NCBI GenBank assembly: GCA_004294385.1
Contig: REAP01000009.1
Location: 1-64,000 of the forward strand
Length of the DNA: 64,000 nt
Origin: Oscillatoriales cyanobacterium
Lineage (GTDB): Bacteria > Cyanobacteriota > Cyanobacteriia > Cyanobacteriales > Microcoleaceae
Direction of reading: 5' to 3'
The translations under genes and the position numbers were made by a program. Positions 36,329-45,862 of this stretch are shown piece after piece. The notes beneath the pieces are model-generated. The model searched no databases and was not told the origin of the DNA. It worked only from the letters and a program-made list of their open reading frames with translations. Within the stretch, counting starts at the first letter, position 1, and every line of letters begins with the position of its first letter.

Positions 36329-38200
36329 ATGTTAAAAAAATTACCTTTGCCCTGGTCTCGCTACACTCCAGCGGGTTTGACGCTGACTTTGGGCATAGGA
36401 TTGTCCGCACTGGCATTCGTCCTTGTCTGGAACTGGGAAAACGGGCGCTGGGACTATCAAACGAACCGTAGTATTGACGATATCTCGATCGCCCTAGAAC
36501 GCCAAATCAACTCCGATTTAGACGCAGTTCTTGCCCTCAGCGACTACATGAAAGCCTTCCGTACAGTCGATAGACCATCCTTTGCGCGATTTGTTGGTCG
36601 TCCCCTATCCGTCCACCCCAGTCTGCAAATCCTGGCTTGGGTGCCCCGTGTCCCTAATCGCGATCGGGCAAACTACGAAGCCCAAAACAAAACCCAAAAC
36701 AATCCCAACTTCCAGATTACAGAACCAGGCACCGAAGGACAACTCATTCCCGCAGGTCAGCGTTCCGAATATTTCCCTGGTTTGTACGTCGAACCCGCAG
36801 CAAAAAGCCAGACTGTTTTGGGCTTTGACTTCGCCTCCCGCCCAGAAATCCACGCAGCACTTGAACAGGGGCGCGATACTGGAGAAATGATTGTCACCAG
36901 CCAGATTGGTTTAATCGAAAATAATTCCTCAGAACTGGATCTTTTAGCCATAGTCCCGATTTACACAAACAGCGCCAAACCAACTACCGTCGAATCCCGC
37001 CGCGAATTGCTACAAGGATTTGTTCTGGGAGTATTTCGAGGCAAAGATATTTTCCAAACCTCTTTAAAAGGACGCAATACCGACTATCTGAATATTTATC
37101 TATCTAGCGAAACTCCAGACAAGCAAGAAGCATCCGTACTTTCAACACGCACGTCCGACCCCGTTTTCAGAGATACGACAGCCAAAGAGCAAATTAACCA
37201 GTTTTCAGTGCTTTTTCAATCCGCCAGCCAACAAGTTTTTCCAGCACCCGCCGATGTGCCACAGCAAGTAAAGTTAAGCTGTCCGATTCTGCAAAATCCA
37301 GGCCCGGATTATACAGCTTGCAGAAGACAGCCCAAAATTAACGATCGCGAGTGGTCTGTCTACGTCTCAGCAACGGCAGAAATTCGTAAAAGTCGTAAAC
37401 ATTGGCGTTCTTGGGGAACTCTCACGATGGGAATGCTATGGACTCTGATTCCCGTGACTTATATGCTGACAGCCTTGAGTCGCACCGCCCAAATCGAAAA
37501 ACTAGCCCAAGAAAGAGCTCGCCAAGCTTCCGAGTTGCAGGATGCTTACCAACAGTTGGAAGCTGAACAAACCAAGTCGGATCAACTATTGCTAAACGTG
37601 TTACCAGCAGCAATTGTCCAGCGTTTGAAACACAACGAAAAAAATATTGCCGAAAGTTTTGGGGAAGTAACTGTAATGTTTGCCGATATTGTCGGGTTTA
37701 CGGAACTTTCATCGAGAATTTCAGCGACTGCGGTAGTGGAAGTGCTCAATGATATTTTTTCAGCTTTTGACCACTTAGCCGATCGCCACGGTTTAGAAAA
37801 AATTAAAACTATTGGTGATGCTTACATGGTTGTCGGTGGTTTACCTACGCCCCGATCGGATCATGCCGAGGCGATCGCAGCAATGGCGATCGATATGCTA
37901 CAAGAAATTCGCCGCCTCAGTTTAGTACATTCGGAACCTTTCAGCATTCGGATCGGCATTCACACCGGGCCTGTAGTAGCCGGAGTCATCGGCCTAAAAA
38001 AGTTTATTTACGACCTTTGGGGCGACACTGTAAATATTGCTTCACGCATGGAATCTCACGGGATTACCGGCTGCATTCAAGTCACCGTAGAAACCTATGA
38101 GATCTTAAAGGATAAGTACACTTTTCAGAAGCGCGGCGCTATTCAAGTTAAAGGCAAAGGGTACATGATTACTTATTTGCTAACTGGCCCGAAAGAATAG
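36329..38200 (+). CDS. CHASE-domain class III adenylate cyclase
   Basis: A 623-residue membrane enzyme. A transmembrane helix near residues 12-34 ([17 protein letters not shown]) is followed by a periplasmic CHASE sensor (about 60-330: [21 protein letters not shown] core). A second helix ([19 protein letters not shown], 360-385) precedes a coiled coil and the cyclase domain: [10 protein letters not shown] and [12 protein letters not shown] give the two metal Asp; the Lys and the Asp in [14 protein letters not shown] specify adenine, so cAMP is the expected product. It senses an extracellular ligand of unknown nature. ATG 36329 is preferred over a TTG at 36308. Its stop abuts a heptamer array. 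Confidence 0.9.
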   Translation: MLKKLPLPWSRYTPAGLTLTLGIGLSALAFVLVWNWENGRWDYQTNRSIDDISIALERQINSDLDAVLALSDYMKAFRTVDRPSFARFVGRPLSVHPSLQILAWVPRVPNRDRANYEAQNKTQNNPNFQITEPGTEGQLIPAGQRSEYFPGLYVEPAAKSQTVLGFDFASRPEIHAALEQGRDTGEMIVTSQIGLIENNSSELDLLAIVPIYTNSAKPTTVESRRELLQGFVLGVFRGKDIFQTSLKGRNTDYLNIYLSSETPDKQEASVLSTRTSDPVFRDTTAKEQINQFSVLFQSASQQVFPAPADVPQQVKLSCPILQNPGPDYTACRRQPKINDREWSVYVSATAEIRKSRKHWRSWGTLTMGMLWTLIPVTYMLTALSRTAQIEKLAQERARQASELQDAYQQLEAEQTKSDQLLLNVLPAAIVQRLKHNEKNIAESFGEVTVMFADIVGFTELSSRISATAVVEVLNDIFSAFDHLADRHGLEKIKTIGDAYMVVGGLPTPRSDHAEAIAAMAIDMLQEIRRLSLVHSEPFSIRIGIHTGPVVAGVIGLKKFIYDLWGDTVNIASRMESHGITGCIQVTVETYEILKDKYTFQKRGAIQVKGKGYMITYLLTGPKE

Positions 38201-38201
38201 T

Positions 38202-38572
38202 TATTGGGAATTGGGAATTGGAAATTGGGCATTGGTAATTGGGAATGGGGCATTGGTAATTGGGAATGGGGAATTGGTAATTGGGAATTGGGAATGGGGA
38301 ATTGGGCATTGGGAATTGGGAATTGGGAATTGGGCATTGGGAATTGGGAATTGGGAATTGGGAATTGGGAATTGGGAATTGGGCATTGGGAATGGGCATT
38401 GGGCATTGGGAATTGGGCATTGGGAATTGGGCATTGGGAATTGGGAATTGGGAATTGGGCATTGGGAATGGGCATTGGGCATTGGGAATTGGGCATTGGG
38501 CATTGGGAATTGGGAATTGGGAATTGGGCATTGGGAATTGGGAATTGGGCGTTGGGAATTGGGCATTGGTTA
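38202..38572. repeat. Long G-rich heptamer array (about fifty units)
   Basis: Head-to-tail GGGAATT and GGGCATT units with few TGG/GGGG variants, about 370 bp, directly after the cyclase stop. Because the period is seven, all frames of both strands stay open and yield repetitive peptides (e.g. [16 protein letters not shown]), which are not considered genes. The G-tracts spaced by four bases can form multiple quadruplexes on the plus strand. Confidence 0.97.
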
Positions 38573-38597
38573 TTTGTTATTACCGGAAATCAGGAGA

Positions 38598-38818
38598 CGG
38601 CAATGCCCATTGGTGTCAACTTAAGGTCAAACCCTCAGTCCAACCGGGGTTGAAACCCCTGCCTCAAAGCGAAAGTCCTCTCAAAGAGGACTAATGAGTT
38701 CTTCAGTCCTCTTTGAGAGGACTTTAGCTATTAGACAGGGGTTTCAACCCCTGGCGGACTTGCGGGCCCACTAGCGGACTTGGCGGGCTGACAGCTTAAG
38801 TTGACACCAATGGGCTCT
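38598..38818. repeat. Composite TIR repeat, copy C
   Basis: Left terminal repeat GGCAATGCCCATTGGTGTC plus AACTTAAG (38598-38625); right terminal CTTAAGTTGACACCAATGGG (38795-38814). Inside are GGGGTTGAAACCCC twice (one as GGGGTTTCAACCCC) and AGTCCTCTCAAAGAGGACT with its near copy. It is a complete copy of the family. Confidence 0.85.
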
Positions 38819-38838
38819 TGGAGTGTCCCTACCCGTAA

Positions 38839-38910
38839 GGAAATCAGGAGACGGCAATGCCGTGTCCCTACCCGAAAATAATCTTGTAGGGACACGGCAT
38901 TGCCGTCTCC
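38839..38910. repeat. GGAGACGGCAATGCCGTGTCC inverted pair
   Basis: Two oppositely oriented units (GAGACGGCAATGCCGTGTCC and GGACACGGCATTGCCGTCTC) bracket a CTACCCGAAAATAATCTTGTAG stretch. They are the outer module of the TIR composite element. Confidence 0.8.
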
Positions 38911-38934
38911 TCCTTCCGAACTAACAACTAACAA

Positions 38935-39702
38935 CTAACCACTAACTAACAACATCAACTCCTCTGCCATTTCAAAATTAGCCGTCACACTTTGTACATC
39001 ATCCAAATCTTCCAGTGCATCCATCAACTTCAAAAGCGATCGAGCTTTTTCAGGATTATCCATTTCCACTGTCATACTCGGAATCCAGCGAGTTTCTGAC
39101 TGCAAAACTTGAAAACCTTTATCCTTCAAAACATCAGAAAGAGTTTCCAAATTAGACACAGTTGTAAACACCTCTGCACCCTCATCATCTTCATCAATTG
39201 ATATCAACTCATAGGATTCCGCCTCAGCTTCCAAAGACGCTTCAAACAATTTTTCCTCATCAATAGAACCGCGTACAGTACAAACCCCTTTCTCGTCGAA
39301 CATCCAGCCCACACAGCCCATTTCACCGAGGTTTCCACCATTTTTACTAAAAGCTTCCCGCAAGTCCGCCGCCGTGCGATTACGGTTGTCTGTCAGCGCT
39401 TCAATCAGAATAGCAACACCACCGATTCCGTAACCTTCATAGCGGATAGCTTCTAATTCCGAACCTCCGCCAGCCAAACCGGCACCTTTTGCGATCGCCC
39501 TTTCGATATTTTCACTAGGAATACTAGCCGCCTTCGCTTTTTCAATAGCTGTTCGTAGTTGAAAATTGCCAGCCGGATCGGGTACTCCGCTGCGGGCTGC
39601 GACAATGATTTCGCGAGATATTCTAGCAAAAACTTTGCCTTTAGCGGAATCAACTCTAGCTTTTTGGCGTTTAATAGTCGCCCACTTACTGTGTCCAGAC
39701 AT
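38935..39702 (-). CDS. yebC: YebC/PmpR-family protein
   Basis: A 255-residue TACO1/YebC protein. The N-terminal [20 protein letters not shown], the [20 protein letters not shown] stretch and the [21 protein letters not shown] core are canonical. Members bind nucleic acid regulatory regions or, as shown for YebC-type translation factors, help ribosomes pass difficult Pro stretches. Length and start match. It is followed upstream on the same strand by a phosphatase gene, with a short gap of 50 bp, so they may be co-transcribed. Confidence 0.95.
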   Translation of the reverse strand: MSGHSKWATIKRQKARVDSAKGKVFARISREIIVAARSGVPDPAGNFQLRTAIEKAKAASIPSENIERAIAKGAGLAGGGSELEAIRYEGYGIGGVAILIEALTDNRNRTAADLREAFSKNGGNLGEMGCVGWMFDEKGVCTVRGSIDEEKLFEASLEAEAESYELISIDEDDEGAEVFTTVSNLETLSDVLKDKGFQVLQSETRWIPSMTVEMDNPEKARSLLKLMDALEDLDDVQSVTANFEMAEELMLLVSG

Positions 39703-39752
39703 ACCGATTTGTGATTGATATTTTTTAGTGAATTTGAGGACAAATTTAAATT

Positions 39753-40391
39753 TTAATTAAACCGGACAAGGGTTTCAGTGTCCGTGAGGTGGGAAGTATC
39801 GCCATTAAGTGCGATCGACCATTCTCCCTCATTCTGCACCACTTTCACCAAACAGCAGAGAGAAGCGTTAATTTCCGTTTCCACACCGCCAGCCAGCCCG
39901 ATCGCAGTCCCTAAAACCGACGCACCATGACCCACTAACAGTATATCTTCAGGAAACTCAGCGGCAAGACGTTTAGCAGTTTCCCCAGCCCTTTTGAGAC
40001 AAGCTTCCCCAGTTTCGGGATAATTAGCAATACCACCTTTGTAGGAAGCATCAATCCGAGGGAAACGCTGACACAAAGCCTCCACAGACAGAGTTTCTGG
40101 CATTTCCGTCATCCATTCAGGATTCAGCCATTCGCACAATCCCCACTCTAGTTTCAGCGGCAAATCCAGGGCTTCGGCTGCGTAGTTCGCCGTTTGGACA
40201 GTTCGCAGAAAAGGGGATGCAAAAATGTGAGAAATTGCTTCACCTTTGAGGCGCTTGGCTAGTTGTTTTGCTTGAACGTGTCCATCTTCAGAAAGATGCG
40301 GATCGTAGCGGTTTTCTGCGGTGAGAAACCAATCGGGGTTAACGAAGTCGATGCGGTTTCCGTGTCGTGCGATCCAGACTGTTTGTGACAT
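39753..40391 (-). CDS. Histidine phosphatase family protein
   Basis: A 212-residue phosphoglycerate-mutase-like enzyme. The phosphate-accepting His is in [11 protein letters not shown] (residues 6-16), followed by [36 protein letters not shown] and the second His in [16 protein letters not shown] (near 153). The residues around the [10 protein letters not shown] region match bacterial and plant relatives that act on small phosphorylated metabolites. The substrate is unknown. A separate promoter for the divergent brnTA2 lies just upstream. Confidence 0.9.
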   Translation of the reverse strand: MSQTVWIARHGNRIDFVNPDWFLTAENRYDPHLSEDGHVQAKQLAKRLKGEAISHIFASPFLRTVQTANYAAEALDLPLKLEWGLCEWLNPEWMTEMPETLSVEALCQRFPRIDASYKGGIANYPETGEACLKRAGETAKRLAAEFPEDILLVGHGASVLGTAIGLAGGVETEINASLCCLVKVVQNEGEWSIALNGDTSHLTDTETLVRFN

Positions 40392-40417
40392 GAGTTGGTT
40401 TGGGTTTGGCTTCTTGC

Positions 40418-40423
40418 TATAAT
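40418..40423 (+). promoter_or_regulatory. Extended -10 promoter of the second brnTA
   Basis: TGCTATAAT is an extended -10, with a weak TTGGTT -35 at 40395-40400 and a 17-bp spacer. The toxin ATG follows after about 31 bases, and an AT-rich stretch (ATTATAT) around it could bind the antitoxin. Confidence 0.45.
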
Positions 40424-40454
40424 ATTATATCAAAGATGCTGATTTTGGATCTTT

Positions 40455-40727
40455 ATGAAATTCGAGTGGGATGAAAACAAGGCTGCGGTAAATTTGTCCA
40501 AGCATAAAATCTCATTTGAGGAAGCCAAAACGGTTTTTGATGATCCCCTTTATGTCGATTTATATGATCCGGATCATTCTGATGAAGAAGATCGATATAT
40601 TATTGTTGGAGAGTCCCTGCAAGGTAATTTATTGATAGTCTCGTATACAGAAAGAGGAGATTTTATGCGTTTGATTAGCGCCAGAAAAGTAACACGAGTG
40701 GAGCGAGAAGTTTATGAAGAAGGATGA
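40455..40727 (+). CDS. brnT: BrnT-family (DUF497) toxin
   Basis: A 90-residue BrnT toxin: KFEWDENKAAVNLSKHKISF, then FEEAKTVFDDPLYVDLYD, the SDEEDRYIIVGESLQGNLLIV strand region and MRLISARKVTRVE. It is a RelE-like ribonuclease of a type II toxin-antitoxin pair. The ATG start is good. The gene overlaps the antitoxin by 14 bp. It differs well from the other BrnT in the window, so the two are not recent copies. Confidence 0.92.
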   Translation: MKFEWDENKAAVNLSKHKISFEEAKTVFDDPLYVDLYDPDHSDEEDRYIIVGESLQGNLLIVSYTERGDFMRLISARKVTRVEREVYEEG

Positions 40728-40935
40728 AACAGGGATAGAGGATGAGCTTCGCCCTGAATATGATTTGAGGAGTTTACGTGTCAGAAAAGTAGGATCTGGA
40801 CGAAAGAGTTTTGGTGGTGTAAATATTCGCTTAGAACCGGATGTTGCAGAGATGTTTCCCGATTCTGAAGCGGTGAATGAAGCTCTGCGATTTTTGATTA
40901 GAATTACGAAACAAAACGTGGTATCTGAAAAATAA
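40714..40935 (+). CDS. BrnA-like antitoxin
   Basis: A 73-residue partner overlapping the toxin. The second half (GGVNIRLEPDVAEMFPDSEAVNEALRFLI) has the strand-helix-helix of ribbon-helix-helix antitoxins, with the beta strand VNIRLE. The N-terminus is acidic (KKDETGIEDELRPEYD), expected to cover the toxin. It should repress the shared promoter. Confidence 0.85.
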   Translation: MKKDETGIEDELRPEYDLRSLRVRKVGSGRKSFGGVNIRLEPDVAEMFPDSEAVNEALRFLIRITKQNVVSEK

Positions 40936-40961
40936 TATCAAATCTGGTGGCATCAGAATTG

Positions 40962-40992
40962 TGTGGTAGGGAAACGGCATTGCCGTGTCCTC
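40962..40992. repeat. GGGAAACGGCATTGCCGTGTCC unit
   Basis: A solitary copy of the outer module of the composite TIR family after the antitoxin gene. Confidence 0.7.
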
Positions 40993-41015
40993 ATTTGCCT
41001 ACGCATCACAACCAA

Positions 41016-41080
41016 AGAAACCGGGTTTTTTGCGATTTTTTCGAGTTGTAATGAAGTATGCTCACAAAAACCCGGTTTCT
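41016..41080. terminator. AGAAACCGGGTTTTT inverted repeat, second copy
   Basis: The arms AGAAACCGGGTTTTTT and AAAAACCCGGTTTCT sit between convergent genes, as in the copy at 20181-20245, and may terminate both. Confidence 0.6.
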
Positions 41081-41094
41081 GACCACATCCAGGA

Positions 41095-41781
41095 CTATTG
41101 TACAGGCCATACTCGCAACAATTGGTCTCCTCCCTTTTGAAACTCATAGGACACCTCCTGAACTTCTACTTTATATCCTTGCGCTTTTAACTCTGTGATA
41201 ATTGGCGCTAGTAAAGGAGACGGTTCGCCAGAAACTTTCACAAGCGGAAAAATTCGCACTTCTGCCGCAGTCCGACACATTTCTCGAATTGATTCCAGAT
41301 GAAATGCCTCAGAAAAAAGGTCGGAATAGGTAAACAGAAAATGACTGCACAATGCCAAATCAAACTGACGATTATCGAAAGGCAAAATCGGTAATTCACC
41401 AGTTATATAACGGCTTTCATCAATCCCTTGGGGCAAATCTTCCAGGAATTGCTGCATCGCCAACCTTCGTACTTCGCCCAATTTTGTTGGTGACTCGATA
41501 TTTGTCCAAAGGTAGTCGTCTGCATTTGCTCTGACTCCATCAATCACAGTTTGATATGTTTCTTGGATGCGTCCGTCAATTTCCTCAGCAGAAAACTGAT
41601 AAATTGGATCGCAGGAAGTCACTTTGTTACCTTGGCGAGTCATTTCTGCATTGAAGCTGGCCGGCCCTCCCGCACAATCAAGTATGGCTAATTTGCGATC
41701 GGCCGATGTCAGGTGGAACATTCCGATGTATTCGTCCAAGCAGCGACCCCAAGGAATCACTTTGTCAAGCTTAAGTCCCAC
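41095..41781 (-). CDS. Putative SAM-dependent methyltransferase
   Basis: A 228-residue Rossmann-like protein. LAILDCAGGPASFNAEM is an apparent SAM-binding motif I (a DCAGGPASF variant of DxGxGxG), followed by KVTSCDPIYQF as the motif with the acidic residue. PFDNRQFDLALCSHFLFTYS is the motif IV region, and VRIFPLV a later strand. It resembles small cyanobacterial class I methyltransferases; its substrate cannot be told. It is monocistronic and divergent from the polysaccharide export gene. Confidence 0.8.
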   Translation of the reverse strand: MGLKLDKVIPWGRCLDEYIGMFHLTSADRKLAILDCAGGPASFNAEMTRQGNKVTSCDPIYQFSAEEIDGRIQETYQTVIDGVRANADDYLWTNIESPTKLGEVRRLAMQQFLEDLPQGIDESRYITGELPILPFDNRQFDLALCSHFLFTYSDLFSEAFHLESIREMCRTAAEVRIFPLVKVSGEPSPLLAPIITELKAQGYKVEVQEVSYEFQKGGDQLLRVWPVQ

Positions 41782-41886
41782 GTATTTTTGACTCGCAATT
41801 AAAAGTAGTTAATATGGATTTTACACTAAAGCGAGGCTACACTGGATCTTAGTCGATTTTAGATTAGTGTCACCCGAAAAAAAAAT

Positions 41887-43740
41887 ATGAAACAAACCGT
41901 TAAAACCACTACCAGTCTCAGTTTATCTGCACTCCTGTTACTGATTGCTGCACTGCCCAGTATCGCTCAGTTACCTGTCCTCAGACCAACTTTGCCCACT
42001 CCGAACCCAAATCGACCAAGAGTACCGCCACCGCCTCGTCCTGGCTTTAATTTGCCCCTTGGCAACTCTGGTTTACCCACACAGGAATCAGCTTATATCT
42101 TAGGTTCGGGCGATCGCATTGCTCTAGATATTTTCGGTGTACCTGAATTTAGCAAAGAATACCAAGTATTAGTTGACGGTACTCTCAATCTACCAATCGT
42201 TCGTAGTGTATCAATTCAAGGGCTGACTTTGCAACAGGCCGCCAACGCCATTACCAAGCGATATGAACCCTTCATCAATGTGCCCGTTGTCACAGTAACT
42301 TTGATGGTTGCTAGACCCCTAAATATCGGGATTGCTGGTGAAATTACTCGTCCAGGTTCCTACAAAATTAATCCCTCCAGAGAAGGAGGAGGAGTCAAAT
42401 TTCCGACTTTGATGGAAATGCTACAACTTGCAAAAGGAGTGACATCCGCAGGAGATATGAGGGCGGTGCAAATTCGCCGCCCCCGCAGAGGTGGATCTGA
42501 GCAAATTATTACTGTGAATTTGCAGGAGTTTTTAGACACAGGAAATTTGCGACAAGATGTCACTATCCGAGATGGAGATACAATTTTTATACCGACAGCA
42601 ACTTCTCTGAATACTCAAGAAGTACGCCAAAGAGCTAGTGCTAATTTTTCTGCTGATATTACTAAACCCATTGGTGTGGTAATTGTTGGGGAAGTTAATC
42701 GGCCTGGGCCTTATACTGTATCTGCTGCGGATTTGCGATCGACTAACCAACAAACAGAACTAGCTTTTGTCAGTATCGATCAACAGCAAGGAGGGGGAGC
42801 AGTTGTGGGGCTACCAACCATAACTAGAGCCCTGAAAATTGCTGGCGGTATCACCACGGAAGCCGATATTCGCCGCGTGCAAATTCGTCGCCAAATCAAA
42901 GGAGGTACTGAACAAACTATCCTGGTAAATCTCTGGGATTTGCTGCAAAAAGGTGATACTACCCAAGATGTTTTGCTGCAAGAAGGAGATAGCATAATTA
43001 TCCCAACAGCAGCTAATGTAGATTTGACTGAAGTTTCCCAACTTGGTAGTACGAGTTTCTCTCCCAACGCCATTAGTATCAATATTGTAGGCGAAGTTGT
43101 CAGACCTGGAGCTTTGTTAGTTAAACCCAGTACATCTCTCCACCAAGCTTTGCTAACCGCTGGCAGTTTCAATCAATTGCGTGCCAAAAAAGATCAGGTA
43201 GAACTGCTACGTTTAAACCCCAATGGTACTGTTTCTCGCCGTACTATAGAGGTTGATTTTGCTCAGGGATTGAATCAAAACAATAACCCAACTCTCCGCA
43301 ATAATGATGTGATTCTGGTAGCGCGATCGGGCTATGCTAGGGTAGGAGATAATATCAATACTTTCTTGCAGCCAATCACGGGAGTTGCAAGTGTGATTAA
43401 CACTGTTAGCGGAGTTTTGACTGGTGTTCAAGCAACTATGAGCGCTTTTGAAAACTTATTTTTGGGAGGGAATTTCGAGCGCAAAAATCAACTCGATCAG
43501 CTTCGTCAACAACGTGAAGATAGACAAGAGCAACGTCAAGATAGACTGTTGGAAAGAGAGCTGCAACGCCAAGAAAGAGAGAGACAAGCACAAGATAGAG
43601 TACAGCAAGCAGAGGACAGAAGACTGCAACTTCAAGACAGACAGCGACAAATTGATGTTGAAAATCAGCGACTTCAGATTCAAAATCAACAACTTCAGCT
43701 TCAGCAGCAGCAACCGCAGCAAATTCAGTCTACTCCTTAG
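41887..43740 (+). CDS. Polysaccharide export protein with SLBB domains (Wza-like)
   Basis: A 617-residue exported protein. The signal peptide (LSLSALLLLIAALPSIAQ) is followed by a Pro-rich spacer and a poly-export domain (YILGSGDRIALDIFGVPEFS). Three or more SLBB units follow, recognisable by VGEVNRPGPYTV, AGEITRPGSYKI and VGEVVRPGALLV. Repeated RRQIKGGTEQTILVNL/RRPRRGGSEQIITVNL segments alternate with them. Tail residues 540-617 are Gln/Arg/Glu-rich coiled coil. It should form the outer-membrane channel for exopolysaccharide. No Wzc-like kinase is near. Confidence 0.92.
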   Translation: MKQTVKTTTSLSLSALLLLIAALPSIAQLPVLRPTLPTPNPNRPRVPPPPRPGFNLPLGNSGLPTQESAYILGSGDRIALDIFGVPEFSKEYQVLVDGTLNLPIVRSVSIQGLTLQQAANAITKRYEPFINVPVVTVTLMVARPLNIGIAGEITRPGSYKINPSREGGGVKFPTLMEMLQLAKGVTSAGDMRAVQIRRPRRGGSEQIITVNLQEFLDTGNLRQDVTIRDGDTIFIPTATSLNTQEVRQRASANFSADITKPIGVVIVGEVNRPGPYTVSAADLRSTNQQTELAFVSIDQQQGGGAVVGLPTITRALKIAGGITTEADIRRVQIRRQIKGGTEQTILVNLWDLLQKGDTTQDVLLQEGDSIIIPTAANVDLTEVSQLGSTSFSPNAISINIVGEVVRPGALLVKPSTSLHQALLTAGSFNQLRAKKDQVELLRLNPNGTVSRRTIEVDFAQGLNQNNNPTLRNNDVILVARSGYARVGDNINTFLQPITGVASVINTVSGVLTGVQATMSAFENLFLGGNFERKNQLDQLRQQREDRQEQRQDRLLERELQRQERERQAQDRVQQAEDRRLQLQDRQRQIDVENQRLQIQNQQLQLQQQQPQQIQSTP

Positions 43741-43820
43741 ACATTATAAGCAACGGAGGACACGGCAATGCCGTTTCCCTACCGAAAATCATCGATAAAT
43801 AATATTGTAGGGAAACTCCA

Positions 43821-44020
43821 AGATCCCATTGGTGTCAACTTAAGCTGTGAGTCCGCCAGTCCTTGCATCCCCCACCAGTCCGCCAGGGAATAAATTCCCT
43901 GTCTAATAGCGAAAGTCCTCGGTCGAGGACTAATGAGTTGAAAAGTCTTCTCTTCAGTCCTCTTTGAGAGGATGCCGGACTATGGGTTTTACCTTAAGTT
44001 GACACCTATGGGCATTGCCG
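43821..44020. repeat. Composite TIR repeat, copy D
   Basis: Left terminus CCCATTGGTGTCAACTTAAG (43825-43844) and right terminus CTTAAGTTGACACCTATGGG then CATTGCCG (43993-44020). Internal palindromes are degenerated (AGTCCTCGGTCGAGGACT, GGGAATAAATTCCC). The left flank GTAGGGAAACTCCAAGAT is the complement of the right flank of copy C, showing that flanking modules belong to the element. Confidence 0.8.
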
Positions 44021-44071
44021 TGTCCTAATTTTGGCTAGTAACAATTCCGATGCTGCCGGATTTGATATGAA

Positions 44072-44899
44072 TCAACCTTTCGCCCCTAACAACTCCGGCT
44101 GCAAAACCTGATTCAATTTCCCACTCCGAAACCCCTCCAAATCCAAAGTCGCGTACACAAAACCAAACTCCTGAAACACCGCCACCAATGCAGGCAAATC
44201 TGCCTTTAACACAAACTCCTGAATCTCCTCGGCGGGTAACTCAATGCGCGCAGTATCTCCATCCGATCGCACTCGCAGATTTTTCAGCCCCAACTGCCGC
44301 AAATACCGTTCAGCGCGCCCCACTCTTTGCAACTTGGCTACGGTGATTTCTTCGCCGTAGGGAAAGCGCGAACTCAGACAAGGCTGTGCTGGTTTGTCCC
44401 ACCAAGGTAAACCCAACTCTTTTGCTAATTGTCGTACTTCAAATTTAGCAATGCCTATTTCTGCTAAAGGCGATCGGGCGCCCCGTTCCTTCGCCGCCTG
44501 AATCCCCGGACGATAATCCTTTAAATCATCAGCATTAACGCCATCCACTACATAAGGATAGCCCTTTGCGAGTGCTAGTGGTTTCAAAGTATCGTGCAGT
44601 TCACTTTTGCAGAAATAGCAGCGATTAACTGGGTTAGAAGTGTAATTAGGATTGGCCATTTCCTGAGTTTCTACCTCTTCGTGGGCAATCCCAATTTCTG
44701 CTGCTTGAATCCGCGCATCTTCCAAATCTTCTGGTAATAGAGACGGCGAAACTGCTGTCACGGCCAAAGCGCGATCGCCCAAGACGTCAAAAGCAATTTT
44801 CGCCACCAATGTGCTGTCAATGCCACCGGAATAGGCAATCAGCGCCCGATCCATTTGTGCAAACAGATTTGTTAATTTTTCGAGTTTTTCGACTAACAT
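44072..44899 (-). CDS. larE: LarE-family sacrificial sulfur transferase
   Basis: A 275-residue PP-loop ATPase. The ATP loop is AYSGGIDSTLVAKIA (residues 22-36). NRCYFCKSELHDTL and PCLSSRFPYGEEI carry the conserved cysteines; in lactobacillus LarE the Cys of the latter motif gives its sulfur to a pyridinium dinucleotide to make the nickel-pincer cofactor. No larA, larB or larC is adjacent, so in cyanobacteria the role may be general sulfur transfer. It follows the Uma2 gene by 20 bp and likely shares its message. Confidence 0.93.
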   Translation of the reverse strand: MLVEKLEKLTNLFAQMDRALIAYSGGIDSTLVAKIAFDVLGDRALAVTAVSPSLLPEDLEDARIQAAEIGIAHEEVETQEMANPNYTSNPVNRCYFCKSELHDTLKPLALAKGYPYVVDGVNADDLKDYRPGIQAAKERGARSPLAEIGIAKFEVRQLAKELGLPWWDKPAQPCLSSRFPYGEEITVAKLQRVGRAERYLRQLGLKNLRVRSDGDTARIELPAEEIQEFVLKADLPALVAVFQEFGFVYATLDLEGFRSGKLNQVLQPELLGAKG

Positions 44900-44919
44900 G
44901 ATTTCAATTTTGATTACTA

Positions 44920-45750
44920 TTATTCTGGATCGATGCCGAGGGCGGACAATCGTGCCAAAAGTTGTTGATTGCGCTGTCTTTCCTGTTCCAATAGAGTCTG
45001 GGCTGACTCTTTATCTTGCTGTTCGCGATCGGCCCGTTGGCTTTCAGCAATCGCCCGTTGGCTTTCAGCAATCGCCCGCTGGCGTTCATTTTCGGCCCGT
45101 TCTTCCGGCCACAAAAGCAACTCCCCAGCCATATTCCACCAGCGCAACCAATTTCCTGTTCTACCTTCGCGAGTTCCCACCCAAACTCCCAAAAATAGAT
45201 TTAATCCAGGTATCAAATAACGCCCGTTTTCATCAGGATTTTGATTGTCATAACACTCAGATTCTAGGGTATAGACTTCGATTCTGCCTGTATGCGGTCG
45301 AAAGATCACATAGCGAGGAACTTTGATTACTTTTTGGTAAAAAAACCACTTACCGATCTTTTCTGTGTGTTCGACAGAGTATTCATCGCCGTAAGTAGCT
45401 GACAGAAATTCCATCACTACAAAAGGCACTGTTCCTTCGGTATGAGGCGTGTAACTACGACGGGGTTCCTTGTGAGGCCAAGGTTGTACAGGGCGCACAT
45501 ACATCCAGTCTGGGGCTTTGCAAATAGTGCGATCGTCCACAGCCGCGCACAAAGCAAAATTAGAAACTATCAGTGCGTCTTGTATTAGTTCCGAATCCAC
45601 TACAGACTGGCGCAAACCGTTAGCGATTAAAGGATGTTCTATATTTTCCACGGGGTCATCTGGTAGAATAAAGTCATCGGGTAGCAGGGGCCAGGTAATT
45701 TTTAGCTGTGATATTGGTTTTTGAATTACAGCAGTCATAGGACACCTCAT
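44920..45750 (-). CDS. Uma2 protein with coiled-coil tail
   Basis: A 276-residue Uma2/DUF820 protein. Core landmarks are LPDDFILPDDPVENIEHPLI (substitute N-terminus), WMYVRPVQPWP and VPFVVMEFLSATYGDEYS with the Glu, WFFYQKVIKVPRYVIFRPHTG and the strand LYTLESECYDNQNPD. The final 60 residues are a coiled coil with short repeats (three copies of QRAIAES/QRAD), common in cyanobacterial Uma2 proteins, which may mediate multimerisation. It is the third family member in the window. Nuclease function is only inferred. Confidence 0.85.
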   Translation of the reverse strand: MRCPMTAVIQKPISQLKITWPLLPDDFILPDDPVENIEHPLIANGLRQSVVDSELIQDALIVSNFALCAAVDDRTICKAPDWMYVRPVQPWPHKEPRRSYTPHTEGTVPFVVMEFLSATYGDEYSVEHTEKIGKWFFYQKVIKVPRYVIFRPHTGRIEVYTLESECYDNQNPDENGRYLIPGLNLFLGVWVGTREGRTGNWLRWWNMAGELLLWPEERAENERQRAIAESQRAIAESQRADREQQDKESAQTLLEQERQRNQQLLARLSALGIDPE

Positions 45751-45862
45751 TTTACCAATAAAAGTTTGAGTTTTAGTCGAGATTGGCGATCGATAACCTT
45801 GTCTATATTCTAGCCTGAAAATTCAATTTTACTGCACCAGTTGCAGGTATATAACATCAGTT

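Noticed and set aside
38202..38572. CRISPR or satellite centromere-like array
   Set aside because: There are no unique spacers; units are 7 bp.
38173..38653. Several long open frames on both strands in the heptamer array
   Set aside because: A 7-bp period without stops opens every frame; the peptides are pure GIGNWEL or PNSQFPI repeats with no start signals.
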